Assembly (NCBI RefSeq): GCF_049532985.1
Contig: NZ_CP186693.1
Span: 4,960,001 to 5,024,000, forward strand
DNA: 64,000 nt
Reading direction: 5' to 3'
Source: Promicromonospora sp049532985
GTDB taxonomy: Bacteria; Actinomycetota; Actinomycetes; Actinomycetales; Cellulomonadaceae
The notes under the pieces were generated by a model. That model did not search any database. It saw only the letters and a program-made list of their open reading frames with translations, and was not told the DNA's origin. This document shows, piece after piece, positions 17,942 through 25,721 of this stretch. The translations under genes and the position numbers were made by a program. Position 1 is the stretch's first letter; each line of letters opens with the position of its first letter.

Positions 17942-18573
17942 CGCACGGCGCGCTCATCGCCCTGTGCGAGAACCGGATCAACGGGCTGAGTCGCACCCGC
18001 CTGGCGTTCGAGCAGGGTATGGGGCCTGAGCGGGTCGGCCGGCTCGTCGACGACCTGAGGGAGGCCGCGTCCGGCTGGGACGCGGTGGTCTTCCGCCCGC
18101 CCGAGGGTGACCCCGTCGCGCTCCGCGTCGGCGCGCGGAGCGTCCGGGAGGGCGTGGTGGGCTTCGCCGTCGTGGCCGACGTGCTGGAGACCTACGCGAT
18201 GGCCCTGGAGGCCGGTCAGGTCCGGCACGCGTCGGGGCTGGCGCACCTGCGCTCCGCGCGCCGGGGTGCGGCCGGGCTGCCGGCGATCGGGTCCCCGGGC
18301 ACAAGCCCCGATACGGCGCGGCCCGACGGCGGGGCCGGAGCGGACCCGGCGGCCGCGACGCCAGGGCGGGACGCGACCCGGGACGACGCCGTCCACGGTG
18401 CGGTGGAGGCGACGGTCCGGGCCGCGATCGACGTGCTCGACCTGGCGTGCGCGGGGTACGCCGCGTGCCAGGACGCCTACCAGGCGGTGCACGACGCCGA
18501 GCGTGCGCTCTACGCGGCGCTCGCCCACGTGCGGGTGCGCTCCTCGGGCCGCTGGGGCGGCCTGCGGGTCTGA
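17938..18573 (+). CDS. Hypothetical Ala-rich helical protein
   Basis: 211 residues, no signal peptide or membrane helix. Two alpha-helical halves (about 1-110 and 145-205; Ala/Glu/Arg/Leu rich) flank a Gly/Asp/Pro linker (~115-145). The helical halves and the size recall WXG100-like or T7SS substrate-type proteins of actinobacteria, but I do not see a convincing WXG motif, so no function is assigned. Start ATG 17938 depends on coupling to the short upstream frame. It converges on the secreted HNH nuclease with only 25 bp between stops. Confidence 0.55.
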   Translation: MTHGALIALCENRINGLSRTRLAFEQGMGPERVGRLVDDLREAASGWDAVVFRPPEGDPVALRVGARSVREGVVGFAVVADVLETYAMALEAGQVRHASGLAHLRSARRGAAGLPAIGSPGTSPDTARPDGGAGADPAAATPGRDATRDDAVHGAVEATVRAAIDVLDLACAGYAACQDAYQAVHDAERALYAALAHVRVRSSGRWGGLRV

Positions 18574-18598
18574 GTCACCCGGCCGGCCCGGGGCGCCG

Positions 18599-19273
18599 TC
18601 AGTACGTGCAGGAGTCCAGCAGGGGCTGGAGGGCGGACTTCTCGGCGGCGTCCACGGTGAGGTCCCAGCGGGCCTTCGTGTGGATCCACATCTTCGCGTA
18701 CGCGCACCGCTTGCTCGCGAGCGGCGGTACCCACTCGGCGGGGTCCTTGTCGCTCTTGGAGCTGTTCACCTCGGCGGTGACCGCGATGAGCTGCGGCCCG
18801 CTGAGGTCGTTGGCGAAGTCCTGCCGGCGATCCGTCGTCCACCCGCTCGCGCCCGAGTACCAGGCCTCGGCCAGCGCCACCACGTGGTCGATCGAGATGT
18901 CGGCCGGTGCGGTGCGGGTCTCACCGTCGTACTCGCTGTACCAGCTGCCCGACGTCGGGTAGCAGTCGCTGCCGACCTCGACGCCGTCACCGTCCCGCTG
19001 CAGGACGGTCTCCCGGGTGGTGCACCCGTCGACCGTGATCCAGTGCGGGAACAGGTCCCGGTCGTACGGGGCGGAGGCGCCCTCGGCCTGCACGGTGAGG
19101 CCGTCCAGCTCGGACTGGGCCACCGCCTTGGAGGGGAGGTCGGGCGGGTACGCCCCGGCGGGCTGCGCCTGGACCGTCAGGAGCGCGACGAGGGCGAGCG
19201 CCGCGACCGAGGCGACGAGGTGGCGGGCGCGGGACGCCCGGACGGGGTGCGGCGGGACGGTGGGTTGCGGCAT
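18599..19273 (-). CDS. Secreted HNH nuclease (GmrSD/DUF1524 type)
   Basis: 224 residues from ATG 19273, chosen because AGGAAGG precedes it and the signal peptide follows directly (VASVAALALVALLTVQAQPAGA, cleavage near residue 40); the open frame extends 24 codons further without a ribosome site. The mature protein has the DISIDHVVALAEAWYSGAS motif (HNH histidine region), SGPQLIAVTAEVNSSKSDKDP (Asn/Lys) and a conserved tail KRCAYAKMWIHTKARW. This is the secreted HNH endonuclease family seen widely in actinobacteria, probably degrading extracellular DNA or RNA. A PHO-box-like array 50 bp upstream suggests phosphate-starvation control. Confidence 0.88.
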   Translation of the reverse strand: MPQPTVPPHPVRASRARHLVASVAALALVALLTVQAQPAGAYPPDLPSKAVAQSELDGLTVQAEGASAPYDRDLFPHWITVDGCTTRETVLQRDGDGVEVGSDCYPTSGSWYSEYDGETRTAPADISIDHVVALAEAWYSGASGWTTDRRQDFANDLSGPQLIAVTAEVNSSKSDKDPAEWVPPLASKRCAYAKMWIHTKARWDLTVDAAEKSALQPLLDSCTY

Positions 19274-19321
19274 GGGACAGACCTTCCTCGAGACTGACCG
19301 GGCGCTTTTCATGGTGGTCCG

Positions 19322-19354
19322 GGCTGATGACCCCGAAATGACCATGATGTGACG
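19322..19354 (-). promoter_or_regulatory. PHO-box-like direct repeats (HNH nuclease)
   Basis: On the minus strand, three abutting 11-bp units precede the nuclease start: CGTCACATCAT (19344-19354), GGTCATTTCGG (19333-19343) and GGTCATCAGCC (19322-19332). Against the Streptomyces PhoP unit G(G/T)TCAYYYR(G/C)G they score about 6, 10 and 9 of 11. The region is also AT-richer than its surroundings, as expected of a promoter. Confidence 0.55.
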
Positions 19355-19385
19355 ATAACCGAAATTTCACCCGGTCTGTTCGAGC

Positions 19386-19463
19386 GAAAAGGTCCGCCTC
19401 GAAGGGGGTGCGGCACGGCGTCCGGGGCGGAGCGATGCCGGACCGTCCTCTCGAGGCGGACCT
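19386..19463 (-). terminator. Terminator with T-tract after 19499 gene
   Basis: Thirteen-base perfect arms (AGGTCCGCCTCGA at 19390-19402 and its complement at 19451-19463) enclose an inner hairpin, and on the minus strand the distal arm is followed by TTTTC (19386-19389). A second short stem CCGGCCG/CGGCCGG sits at 19472-19490. Together they end transcription of the small membrane protein gene. Confidence 0.6.
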
Positions 19464-19498
19464 GTGCGCGGCCGGCCGGTGGACGGCCGGGAGCGTGG

Positions 19499-20008
19499 TC
19501 AGGAGGTGGCGACGCCCAGCCAGTAGCCGAGGCCGACGAGGGCGAGGGCGCCGACCGTCTCGATGATGGCGAGCGCGAGGCCCCAGCGGGCGAGCCACAG
19601 GTCGAAGCCCTCCTTGCCGGCGCGGGCGACGGCGATCGCGTTCAGCACGACCCCGATGACGGGCAGTGCGGCCAGGAAGAAGGTGAGGAGGCTGAAGACC
19701 GTGGTCTGCGGGTCCTCCTCGGCCTCCTCGGCGACCGGTGCGGCGACGGCGGTCTCGGTGACCACGGCGGTGGCGACGGCGGACCCGGCGGCCGCCTCGG
19801 GAGCTGCGGGCTCGGCGGCGGGCGCCGGAGCGGTGGTGGTCTCGGCCGCGAGGGCCTGGGTGTCTGCCTGCGCCTCGGACGTCACCGCGGTCGCCTCCGG
19901 CGCGGCGGGCTCGGTCGCCACGGCCTCGGCCGCGACCGGGGTCGTGCTCTCGTCGAGCGGAGCCTCGGAGGTCGGAGCCGCGGGTGTCGTGGTGTCGGGC
20001 GTGGTCAT
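19499..20008 (-). CDS. DUF4190-like membrane protein with Ala/Pro/Thr tail
   Basis: 169 residues. Residues 1-98 are a low-complexity Ala/Pro/Thr/Glu segment, presumably cytoplasmic. Residues ~100-165 hold two hydrophobic helices separated by a charged loop (ARAGKEGFDLWLARWGLALA), resembling DUF4190 small membrane proteins. The C-terminal half is clearly related to the neighbouring 90-residue protein (20175-20447), so the two are paralogues. Function unknown. There is no enzyme motif. Confidence 0.7.
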   Translation of the reverse strand: MTTPDTTTPAAPTSEAPLDESTTPVAAEAVATEPAAPEATAVTSEAQADTQALAAETTTAPAPAAEPAAPEAAAGSAVATAVVTETAVAAPVAEEAEEDPQTTVFSLLTFFLAALPVIGVVLNAIAVARAGKEGFDLWLARWGLALAIIETVGALALVGLGYWLGVATS

Positions 20009-20107
20009 GGTGGTCGTGCTCCCCTGGTTGCAGGTCTTGTGGAAATGTCAGGCCATATTGTGGAGTATCCGAAAGGTCTTGGATAGACCGGTATCGACCG
20101 GTGAATC

Positions 20108-20147
20108 AGCAGAGGCTGCCGTCCTGGGAAGGACGGCAGCCTCTGCT
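20108..20147 (-). terminator. Perfect 18-bp hairpin after 20175 gene
   Basis: Arms 20108-20125 and 20130-20147 are perfect complements with a GGGA tetraloop. It lies 28 bp past the stop of the small membrane gene on the minus strand and before the promoter of its paralogue. Confidence 0.75.
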
Positions 20148-20174
20148 ACGGGGTGGGTCCTGCGCCGGGGCAGG

Positions 20175-20447
20175 TCACATGGTCGTCGGCACGGAGAGCG
20201 CCGCCCAGACGCCCAGACCGACGAACACCAGGTAGAGCACGGTGAACACGATCGAGAGGCCGAGGCCCCACTTCGCGAGCTTGCTGTCGAGTCCGGCCTT
20301 GCCTGCCTTCGACGTGGCGATCGCCGAGACGATGATCCCGATCGGAGGGGCGACGAACGCGAGCACGAAGCCCACGATGGCCAGCGTGTTGGCCTGCGGG
20401 TCCTGGACCGTGCCCTGGACGGCGGGGGCGGACGGAGTCTCGGACAT
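20175..20447 (-). CDS. Small DUF4190-like two-helix membrane protein
   Basis: 90 residues from ATG 20447 with AGGAAG upstream; the frame extends 29 codons further but without a site. A short Pro/Ala N-terminus is followed by helix ANTLAIVGFVLAFVAPPIGI, a charged loop (SKAGKAGLDSKLAKWGLG) and a second helix. The loop matches that of the downstream 169-residue protein, indicating duplication with gain of a long N-terminal tail in one copy. Function unknown. Confidence 0.75.
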   Translation of the reverse strand: MSETPSAPAVQGTVQDPQANTLAIVGFVLAFVAPPIGIIVSAIATSKAGKAGLDSKLAKWGLGLSIVFTVLYLVFVGLGVWAALSVPTTM

Positions 20448-20757
20448 GGAGGGACTTCCTTTCACGGCCACTCTTCCGGCCGTTCGACTGCGGGCGCCGG
20501 TGCGCCCGTACGGACCCGGGTCAGTGTGAAGCATCCCGTGATGTGCGTGAAGACCCCATTGCGCGGTACGCCCGAATCGTTACCCTTGACGCTCGGGCGT
20601 CACCCGCTTCGGCGGCGCGCGTCCTCTCGGGAGCGGTTCGTCCGGGGGCTGGAAATTACTCCCTCCGAGTTCACCTGGACGTGATAGTCCTGTAGCAGGA
20701 TCCGAACGGCACGTACCGCGCACCTTCCAGGCCGCGCACCGACCGAGGGGATGACGC
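20448..20757. other. 310-bp divergent intergenic region
   Basis: This stretch separates the small membrane gene (-) from the carboxypeptidase-like gene (+). It is AT-richer around 20575-20700. GCCCGA...TCGGGC (about 20570-20597) can pair across TTGACG, and a single GTTCACCTGGA unit at 20669-20679 resembles one PHO repeat without convincing neighbours. No gene, RNA or clear promoter is assigned. Confidence 0.4.
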
Positions 20758-22779
20758 GTGAGCGACACGGCGAAGACGCCCGTCCCGGGCTTTCTCCGGA
20801 CCTTCACCCACGCGGTTCCGCGTGCCTACCGGCTCGTGGTCTCGCGCGGCGGTGCCAAGGGCTTCCTCCGTTCCCTCGGTACGGGGACGGTTGCGACGGC
20901 GATCGCCGCGGCCGTGCTGTTCACGGCATCCGCCAGCGTGCCCGGCCTGGGGCCGTCCGGGCCGGACGGCGACCCGCCGATCCGGCTGTACGGGTCGGTC
21001 GAGAGCGTGAGCGTCGGCGAGACGGACACCGCACCGGAGGGCGTCACGCTCGGCCAGATCGTCGCGGTGCTGGAGCGCGCCGAGCAGATGGCGCAGGAGC
21101 AGGGGGCGGCGTTCAGTCCCGCCGTGGCACAGGCCGCCGCCGAGCTCGGCATGCTCTACACGACCTACCAGATGCAGCAGCTCGCGTTCGGTGAGAACAA
21201 CGAGGGCCTGCGCGTCGAGGACGCGCCGATCGCGCGCGGGTCCGGCCCGTCGGACGACGACGCGTCGTCCGGCGGCGGTCACGACGACGCCGCGAAGGAG
21301 TCCGGCCCGGGCAAGGACGGCAAGGGCGCGGCCGGTGACGACGAGCAGGGCGACGACCGGGACACGTCCGGCGGCGCCGAGGACGACGCCAGGAACGAAA
21401 CCAGGGACGACCGGCCCGAGCCGGAGGAGTCCGCGCCCGCGGTGGAGGTCTCGAACGAGATCACGTCGGTCGCCGACCCGCACGACGCTGACCCGACGGC
21501 CGGCTACGTCACCTACGACCAGGTGGTGATCGCCGCCGTGCGGCTGGCGAACATGCTGGACCCCTCCGTGCCGAACGCCCTCGTGGAGGTGGAGGGCGCC
21601 GAGCGCGGGGGCTTCTCGCTGCGCGAGAGCCTGCTCGACATCGTGAACCTGTTCGGCGGTACCACGACCGGCTACGCGAACGGCCGGATCCCGACCGACG
21701 TGCTGTGCCCGCTGGAGTTCGCTCCCGGGCACATGCTCCGCTGCGACGCGGCCGAGCGCCTGACCGCGCTGAGCGCCGAGTTCGAGCAGGAGTTCGGCTA
21801 CCCGATCCCGATCACCGACTCCTACCGGTCGTACGAGATGCAGGTCGTGCTGGCGGGCGTCAAGCCGCACCTGGCGGCCATCCCGGGTACCTCGAACCAC
21901 GGCTGGGGCCTGGCCGTCGACCTGGGCAACCCGATCGCCGGCGGGCACTCCGCCGAGTACGTCTGGATGCGTCTGCACGGACCGGACTACGGGTGGGACA
22001 ACCCCTCGTGGGCACGGCTCGACGGCGTCAAGCCGGAGCCCTGGCACTTCGAGTTCTTCGCTGCGGGCTCGATCCCGAACCGCGCCATCGATCCCGGCGA
22101 CGTCGGCACCTGGTCGCCCGACGACCCGTCCGACTCGGCCACCCCGCACTACAAGCCGCCGCTCAAGCCCAAGCCGAACGACGGCGGGTCCGCGAACGAG
22201 CCGGACGAGAAGCCCTCGGACCGGCCCGGCGGCAACCCGCCGTCGCAGAAGCCGACCAAGCCGACGCCGAAGCCGAGCGATCCGGGAGATCCGTCGACAT
22301 CGCCCGGCGACCCGACGGATCCCGGTGACCCGACCGATCCGGGCGAGCCGACCGATCCCGGTGACCCGACCGATCCTGGCGACCCGAGCGGGGAGCCGTC
22401 GGAGCCGGGCGAGCCGTCGCCCAGTCCTACGCCCAGCCAGCCGTCGCCGAGTCCTTCGCCGAGCGAGCCGGACCCCGATCCGTCCGACGACCCGTCCGAC
22501 CCCGCCGAGTGCGAGACCGGCACGGAGGACCCGGCCGGGAGCACGACGGAGACCGACGCCGGCACGGACCACGGCACGAGCACCGGCACCGACCCCGGCA
22601 GCACGGAGGACCCGGGCTCCGAGGACCCCGGCACCACCGACCCCGGCACCACCGACCCGTGCCCGGACACCGGGACGGACGAGCCCACCCCCGACCCGAC
22701 CCCGACGGCCACCTCGACCACGGCGGCGAAGCTGCCCGACGAGGACCTCGGCGTCGTCGACGGCGACGCCGAGGAGTGA
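20758..22779 (+). CDS. VanY/M15B D,D-carboxypeptidase-like protein
   Basis: 673 residues from GTG 20758 (GAGGGGA upstream). An N-terminal basic segment and one hydrophobic helix (about 40-60) act as signal anchor. Next come a helical stretch, an acidic Gly/Asp linker (~155-235), the catalytic domain (~310-440) and a ~230-residue Pro/Asp/Gly/Thr tail. The LAS-peptidase zinc motif is intact: SNHGWGLAVD (H381, D388) and PEPWHFE (E427, H430), plus ITDSYRSYEMQ. It should trim D-Ala-D-Ala peptidoglycan stems outside the membrane. The tail contains imperfect PGDPTD repeats at 22274-22420 and may span the wall. The tandem linker and tail make it far longer than typical VanY (~250-300). Confidence 0.85.
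   Translation: MSDTAKTPVPGFLRTFTHAVPRAYRLVVSRGGAKGFLRSLGTGTVATAIAAAVLFTASASVPGLGPSGPDGDPPIRLYGSVESVSVGETDTAPEGVTLGQIVAVLERAEQMAQEQGAAFSPAVAQAAAELGMLYTTYQMQQLAFGENNEGLRVEDAPIARGSGPSDDDASSGGGHDDAAKESGPGKDGKGAAGDDEQGDDRDTSGGAEDDARNETRDDRPEPEESAPAVEVSNEITSVADPHDADPTAGYVTYDQVVIAAVRLANMLDPSVPNALVEVEGAERGGFSLRESLLDIVNLFGGTTTGYANGRIPTDVLCPLEFAPGHMLRCDAAERLTALSAEFEQEFGYPIPITDSYRSYEMQVVLAGVKPHLAAIPGTSNHGWGLAVDLGNPIAGGHSAEYVWMRLHGPDYGWDNPSWARLDGVKPEPWHFEFFAAGSIPNRAIDPGDVGTWSPDDPSDSATPHYKPPLKPKPNDGGSANEPDEKPSDRPGGNPPSQKPTKPTPKPSDPGDPSTSPGDPTDPGDPTDPGEPTDPGDPTDPGDPSGEPSEPGEPSPSPTPSQPSPSPSPSEPDPDPSDDPSDPAECETGTEDPAGSTTETDAGTDHGTSTGTDPGSTEDPGSEDPGTTDPGTTDPCPDTGTDEPTPDPTPTATSTTAAKLPDEDLGVVDGDAEE
22274..22420 (+). 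repeat. Tandem GDPTDP coding repeats
   Basis: Imperfect 18-bp units encode runs of (G/S)-D/E-P-T/S-D-P in the tail of the carboxypeptidase-like protein. Such wall-spanning Pro/Asp repeats are length-variable and prone to slippage. Confidence 0.6.
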
Positions 22780-22858
22780 CCCCCGCCTGCGCCGCCGGGC
22801 GGGACTCCGGCGCACGGCACCGCGGTACCCCACCTGACAGCGAGGACTGATCGAGCAC

Positions 22859-23167
22859 GTGACCACGGAACCGACCCCGGCCCGGCAGCTTCCCGGCGAC
22901 CCGCAGCGCTTCCTCCGTTCGGGCCGCCTGGAGGCGATGCCGCGGCGGTGGCGCGACAAGCTGGCCGTGACCCGCTACCTGGCGGTCCGGGCGATGCCCG
23001 TGCTCCTGGAGCCGGTCACCGAGCGGGAGCTCACGGACCGCCTGAGCGAGCTGACCCTCGACCCGGCCGGCCTGCGCCGTGCGATGGTGGACCAGGGTCT
23101 GGTGCAGCGCACCCGGGACGGCGCCGAGTACTGGCGCACGGAGCGCACCGAGTACGACGAGTCTTGA
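22859..23167 (+). CDS. DUF2087 protein
   Basis: 102 residues from GTG 22859. The core FLRSGRLEAMPRRWRDKLAV...YLAVRAMP...ERELTDRLSELTLDPAGLRRAMVDQGLVQRTRDG matches the DUF2087 family: a small winged-helix-like DNA-binding domain usually found alone or on GNAT/ArsR proteins. It is therefore a candidate transcription regulator, but targets are unknown. No membrane or signal sequence. It stands between the carboxypeptidase and the deacylase gene, all on the same strand with 50-80 bp gaps. Confidence 0.8.
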   Translation: MTTEPTPARQLPGDPQRFLRSGRLEAMPRRWRDKLAVTRYLAVRAMPVLLEPVTERELTDRLSELTLDPAGLRRAMVDQGLVQRTRDGAEYWRTERTEYDES

Positions 23168-23216
23168 CCATATGCTGAGACATCGAAGACTCGTAATTTC
23201 GGGATAGGGAACTGAC

Positions 23217-23684
23217 ATGAGCGAAGAACGTGCCGTCGCCGCGCTGGAGGCTGCGGGGATCCCGTTCGAGATGACGCGGCACGGCCGCGTCGGCAGCCTC
23301 GCGGAGGCGGCCGCGGCGCGCGGCGTCGACCCGTCGCGGGTGCTCAAGACGATCGTGGTGCGCCGTGCCGACGACGACTTCCTGTTCGTGCTGGTGCCCG
23401 GCGACCGGCAGATCTCGTGGCCCAAGCTGCGTGCGCTGCTCGGCGTCTCGCGCCTGTCCATGCCGAGCAAGGAGGTCGCGTTCGAGGTCACGGGCTACGG
23501 GCGGGGAACCATCACCCCGTTCGGGTCGTTGCACAAGTGGCCCGTCGTCGCGGACTCCCGGCTCAGCGAGCCGGGGCCCGTGTCGATCGGCGGGGGCGCC
23601 CACGGCGTGGGTGCCACGGTCGATGCCGTCGACCTGACGACGGCGCTCGACGCCACGGTCGCGGACGTGACCGACCCTGCCTGA
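23217..23684 (+). CDS. YbaK/EbsC-type aminoacyl-tRNA deacylase
   Basis: 155 residues from ATG 23217. The protein has the YbaK fold features: VGSLAEAAAARGVDPSRVLKTIVVR with the key Lys, FVLVPGDRQISWPKLRALLG, GYGRGTITPFG and VSIGGGAHGVG. This family hydrolyses mischarged tRNA in trans (Cys- or Ala-tRNA-Pro for YbaK/ProX-type members), a cytoplasmic proofreading role. Length is standard. The specific substrate cannot be read from sequence. Confidence 0.88.
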   Translation: MSEERAVAALEAAGIPFEMTRHGRVGSLAEAAAARGVDPSRVLKTIVVRRADDDFLFVLVPGDRQISWPKLRALLGVSRLSMPSKEVAFEVTGYGRGTITPFGSLHKWPVVADSRLSEPGPVSIGGGAHGVGATVDAVDLTTALDATVADVTDPA

Positions 23685-23938
23685 GCCGTCTCGGGCGGGC
23701 TGTCGGGCAGGTCCGCGGCGGCGCGGAGGGCACCAGTTCTCCGCGGTGCAACGTGACCGTAACGCCTGGGGGGTGGACGGAAGCCCAGTGCCGGGTGAAC
23801 ACTCGCCATAGGCAATTCTTGCCCCTCCTCCCCGCGGAGGGGTCGGAGAACACCAAGAAGTGTCCAAGTGAGCGCCCCCCAGCACGTGTGTGCCAGTCAG
23901 AGCCAGCGAAGCTGTCTACCGAAGTCGAGGCCCGACCA

Positions 23939-24343
23939 ATGCAGGACGGAGCGAATGACCCCATGGACCCTCTCCCGTCAGACTCAGCGCAGGACCTGGT
24001 TCCCGGCCGCTCGGGATCCGGTATCGCCTGCCGGAACACCTACGAGGGCACGGTGCTGACCCTCTGGGGCGACATCGACGCGCTGTTGCGCGAGAACGCG
24101 AGCTCGGCGATGGCCACGCTCGCGGCACGGCCTGATCCCGACCCCGTCATCGTCGACGCCCGGGACGTCACCTTCATCGACTCCTCCGGGGTCGCCTTCA
24201 TCCTCCAGGTCTTCGTGCTCGGGGAGGAGACGGGTTCGCCCGTCCTGCTGCGCGAGCCGTCCGCTGTGGTGATGGAGGTCCTGGACATGGTCGGCATCAG
24301 CCAGCGGATCCCCGTGGTCCGCAACGCCACGGCCAGCGCCTGA
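23939..24343 (+). CDS. STAS-domain anti-sigma-factor antagonist
   Basis: 134 residues; start taken at ATG 23939 (weak GAGG site), with ATG 23963 an alternative. After ~28 divergent residues comes a STAS domain: GTVLTLWGDIDALLRENASS, then VIVDARDVTFIDSSGVAFIL with the phospho-acceptor DSSG serine in its usual place. STAS antagonists bind anti-sigma kinases when unphosphorylated and so free a sigma factor. No kinase or cognate sigma gene is adjacent, so its circuit is unknown. The 254-bp region before it holds no other gene; a GC hairpin sits at 23822-23842. Confidence 0.85.
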   Translation: MQDGANDPMDPLPSDSAQDLVPGRSGSGIACRNTYEGTVLTLWGDIDALLRENASSAMATLAARPDPDPVIVDARDVTFIDSSGVAFILQVFVLGEETGSPVLLREPSAVVMEVLDMVGISQRIPVVRNATASA

Positions 24344-24389
24344 CGGACCCCCGGTCCGGCGCACCACTCAGGAGTGGCACCCTGGTCCG

Positions 24390-25646
24390 GTGAAGAACTG
24401 GGCTGCGAACCTCACCTACTCCTCCGCGCGCATCGAGCGCCCCCGGACCCTCGCGGAGCTCGCCGGCATCGTCGCCGGTGAGCCCCGCGTCCGGGCCCTC
24501 GGGTCACGCCACTCGTTCTGCGACGTCGCCGACACGACGGGCGTGCACGTCCAGCTGGACCAGCTCGACGACGGGCGCGCACCCCTCGTCGTGGACCCCG
24601 CCACCGGTGTGGCGTCGGTCCGTGCCGGCCTGCGGTACGGCGAGCTCGCGCCGGAGCTGCACGCGCGCGGCCGGGCCCTGGCGGCCATGGCGTCGCTGCC
24701 GCACATCTCGGTGGCCGGTGCCGTCGCGACGGGCACCCACGGCTCGGGCGACGGCACGCGGTCGCTGGCGGGTGACGTCGTCGGCGTGGAGCTGCTGACC
24801 GCCGACGGCGAGGTGCGGACGCTGCGCCGGGGCGACCAGGACTTCCCGGGATCCGCGGTGGCGCTCGGCGCCCTCGGCGTCGTCACCCGGGTCGAGCTGG
24901 CCACGGTGCCGGCGTTCGACGTGCGCCAGGACGTGCTCACCGGCCTGTCCTGGGACGCGCTGACCGAGAACCTCGACGCCGTCATGGGCAGCGCCTACTC
25001 GGTCAGCGTCTTCACCAGCTGGTTCGAGCCGGACGTCCGCATGGTCTGGTGCAAGTCCCGGGTGGACGACGGCGTGGGTGCCGCCCCGGCGCTCCTCACC
25101 GAGCTGGGGGCGGCGCCGGCGACCCGGGCCATGCACCCCCTGCCCGACGTCGCCGCGGTGGCCTGTACCGAGCAGGGCGGGGTGCCCGGTCCGTGGTTCG
25201 AGCGCCTGCCGCACTTCCGGCTGGACTTCATGCCGTCCCTGGGCGAGGAGCTCCAGTCGGAGTACCTCCTGCCGCGCACCGCGGGTGCCGACGCCGTCCG
25301 CGCCGTGCGGGCGCTCGGGGACCGGATCGGCCCGCTGCTGCTCACCTCGGAGATCCGCACGGTCGCCGGCGACGACCAGTGGCTGAGCACCACGCCGGAG
25401 GACAGCCTGGCGCTGCACTTCACGTGGCGGCAGGACTGGCCGGCCGTCCGCGAGGTGCTGCCCGAGCTGGAGGCGGCGCTGCTGCCGCTCGGCGCCCGGC
25501 CGCACTGGGGCAAGCTCTTCACGGTGCCGGTGGCCGAGCTGCCGGGGCTGTACGCCCGGTTCGACGACTTCGCCGCGCTGGCCGCACGCCTCGACCCCGA
25601 GGGTGTCTTCCGCGGCGGATACGTGGAGAAGCTGCTGGCCGGCTGA
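24390..25646 (+). CDS. Alditol/xylitol oxidase-like flavoprotein
   Basis: 418 residues, the same length as Streptomyces coelicolor alditol oxidase. Start GTG 24390. FAD-domain signatures (PCMH/VAO type) are clear: RALGSRHSF with the candidate covalent-flavin histidine H41, HISVAGAVATGTHGSGD, and GDVVGVELLTADG. The substrate region ends with HWGKLF, typical of alditol and L-gulonolactone-type oxidases. Expected reaction: oxidation of a polyol's terminal hydroxyl by O2 giving aldehyde and H2O2, in the cytoplasm. Related oxidases (gulonolactone type) are the alternative. It stands alone; 75 bp precede the next gene. Confidence 0.85.
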   Translation: MKNWAANLTYSSARIERPRTLAELAGIVAGEPRVRALGSRHSFCDVADTTGVHVQLDQLDDGRAPLVVDPATGVASVRAGLRYGELAPELHARGRALAAMASLPHISVAGAVATGTHGSGDGTRSLAGDVVGVELLTADGEVRTLRRGDQDFPGSAVALGALGVVTRVELATVPAFDVRQDVLTGLSWDALTENLDAVMGSAYSVSVFTSWFEPDVRMVWCKSRVDDGVGAAPALLTELGAAPATRAMHPLPDVAAVACTEQGGVPGPWFERLPHFRLDFMPSLGEELQSEYLLPRTAGADAVRAVRALGDRIGPLLLTSEIRTVAGDDQWLSTTPEDSLALHFTWRQDWPAVREVLPELEAALLPLGARPHWGKLFTVPVAELPGLYARFDDFAALAARLDPEGVFRGGYVEKLLAG

Positions 25647-25721
25647 CCAGTCGCCGCCCCACCAGACCTGCCGCACGAGGTCAAGTTCGCGTTTCGGGTG
25701 ATTTTCTCGGAGGATCGGGGG

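Noticed and set aside
20669..20679. Isolated PHO-like unit before the carboxypeptidase
   Set aside because: GTTCACCTGGA scores 10 of 11, but flanking 11-bp units score about 5-6, so a functional box is not supported; it also shows such units arise by chance.
23748..23763. GCAAC-N6-GTAAC before the STAS gene
   Set aside because: Fits GlnR spacing loosely, but the gene has no nitrogen link; used as a warning that short phased sites occur at random.
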